A stretch of 64,000 nt of DNA from Bacillota bacterium (GTDB taxonomy: Bacteria; Bacillota; Clostridia; Oscillospirales; Oscillospiraceae), in contig JAEWKA010000004.1 in NCBI GenBank assembly GCA_023386265.1, positions 310,001 through 374,000 of the forward strand, read 5' to 3'. Of the stretch, positions 63,697 through 64,000 are shown piece by piece (position 1 is the first letter of the stretch; each line of letters begins with the position of its first letter). The position numbers and the translations under genes are program-made. The notes under the pieces were generated by a model. That model was not told the DNA's origin. It ran no database searches and worked only from the letters and a program-made list of their open reading frames with translations.

Positions 63697-64000
63697 CTAT
63701 TCGTACTGCGCTCTAGCGCCGCCGATATACTTCGGACGTGTACGCGCGGCTGAGACAAAAGCCTCTCCGATCTTCTTCGTGCTCAAGCGTAAAGGGATGG
63801 CAACGTCGCGCAGGTGCATCCCGATGAGCGTTCCTCCGATGTCCAACCCAGCCGAAGCTTTAACGTGTTCCACGAGAACCGGATCGCGGAACTTAAGGAA
63901 AGCCGTGGTTGCAAAAGAGCCGCCGGCCTTTGCCTTCGGTACGGCCATTACAATCTCATATCCGTAAATCATGGCTGCTTCACGCTCAACAACGAGCGCC
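63697..64000 (-). CDS. DUF436/UPF0340 (YwlG-like) protein, 5' end cut
   Basis: About the last 100 residues are visible, beginning ALVVEREAAMIYGYE, then ASAGLDIGGTLIGMHLRDV and the ending ARTRPKYIGGARAQYE. These match the C-terminal half of the YwlG/TIGR01440 family. Function is unknown. The start lies beyond base 64000. Confidence 0.88.
   Translation of the reverse strand, partial: ALVVEREAAMIYGYEIVMAVPKAKAGGSFATTAFLKFRDPVLVEHVKASAGLDIGGTLIGMHLRDVAIPLRLSTKKIGEAFVSAARTRPKYIGGARAQYE

Overview
This window reads as chromosomal DNA of a spore-forming, anaerobic, low-to-mid GC Clostridia member, most plausibly Oscillospirales-like. The evidence is: spore genes (SipL-like SPOCS/LysM protein, a SpoVM-like micro-gene, GerW, DacF); an IspH-S1 fusion protein, common in Clostridia; a predicted PPi-dependent phosphofructokinase; a ferredoxin-linked Nfn pair; and a tungsten-type aldehyde:ferredoxin oxidoreductase. 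The placement below class is inference from gene content. I see 66 protein genes (two cut by the window edges) and one tRNA gene. Only four protein genes lie on the + strand. I see no rRNA, CRISPR array, insertion sequence or prophage.

Layout. 1-8.6 kb (minus): yebC (partial), then, read in transcription order, rlmN-prpC-prkC-rsgA-(51 aa membrane peptide)-spoVM-sipL. This resembles the Bacillus prpC-prkC-rsgA-rpe-thiN-spoVM order without rpe and thiN. 7-16.7 kb (minus): cdaA-ybbR, yicC-remA-gmk-rpoZ-priA-def-fmt-rsmB-rlmN, a tightly packed run covering c-di-AMP synthesis, RNA polymerase omega, primosome and translation start. 16.8-20.1 kb: a cysteine-desulfurase-like gene with a DUF3343 carrier-like partner, and carD followed by ispD-ispF. 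20.3-25.8 kb: rpiR-type regulator, flavoprotein, cmk, plsC and ispH-rpsA, closed by a strong terminator. 25.8-31.1 kb: M50 protease, scpA-scpB, DUF2953, gerW, dacF, rluB. 31.1-37.6 kb: tig-clpP-clpX and lon-engB, the protein quality-control block.

37.7-49.6 kb is the more variable part: a phosphoesterase, an unrecognised membrane protein, a CPBP protease under a 44-bp palindrome, an EamA transporter, the AOR/MoaD pair with a structured leader, tRNA-Ser(GGA), a lipid kinase, a membrane-domain/HD-GYP fusion, and a P-type-ATPase-like protein that has lost its phosphorylated Asp and most other catalytic motifs. 49.7-52 kb: class II aldolase and PPi-type phosphofructokinase, divergent. 52.4-60.2 kb: the rimP-nusA-rnpM-ylxQ-infB-rbfA-nrnA-truB-ribF operon, with an attenuator-like hairpin ahead of rimP. 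60.4-64 kb: coaX, the nfnA-nfnB pair, and a partial DUF436 gene.

Most likely to repay a second look: the pseudo-P-type ATPase, the spoVM-sipL micro-cluster, the HD-GYP fusion, the palindromes sitting on promoters, and two genes whose start codons look unusual (M50 protease, dacF). Start sites were moved from the longest reading frame wherever a ribosome-binding site pointed to an internal start. All family calls are from reading motifs by eye, with no database search.
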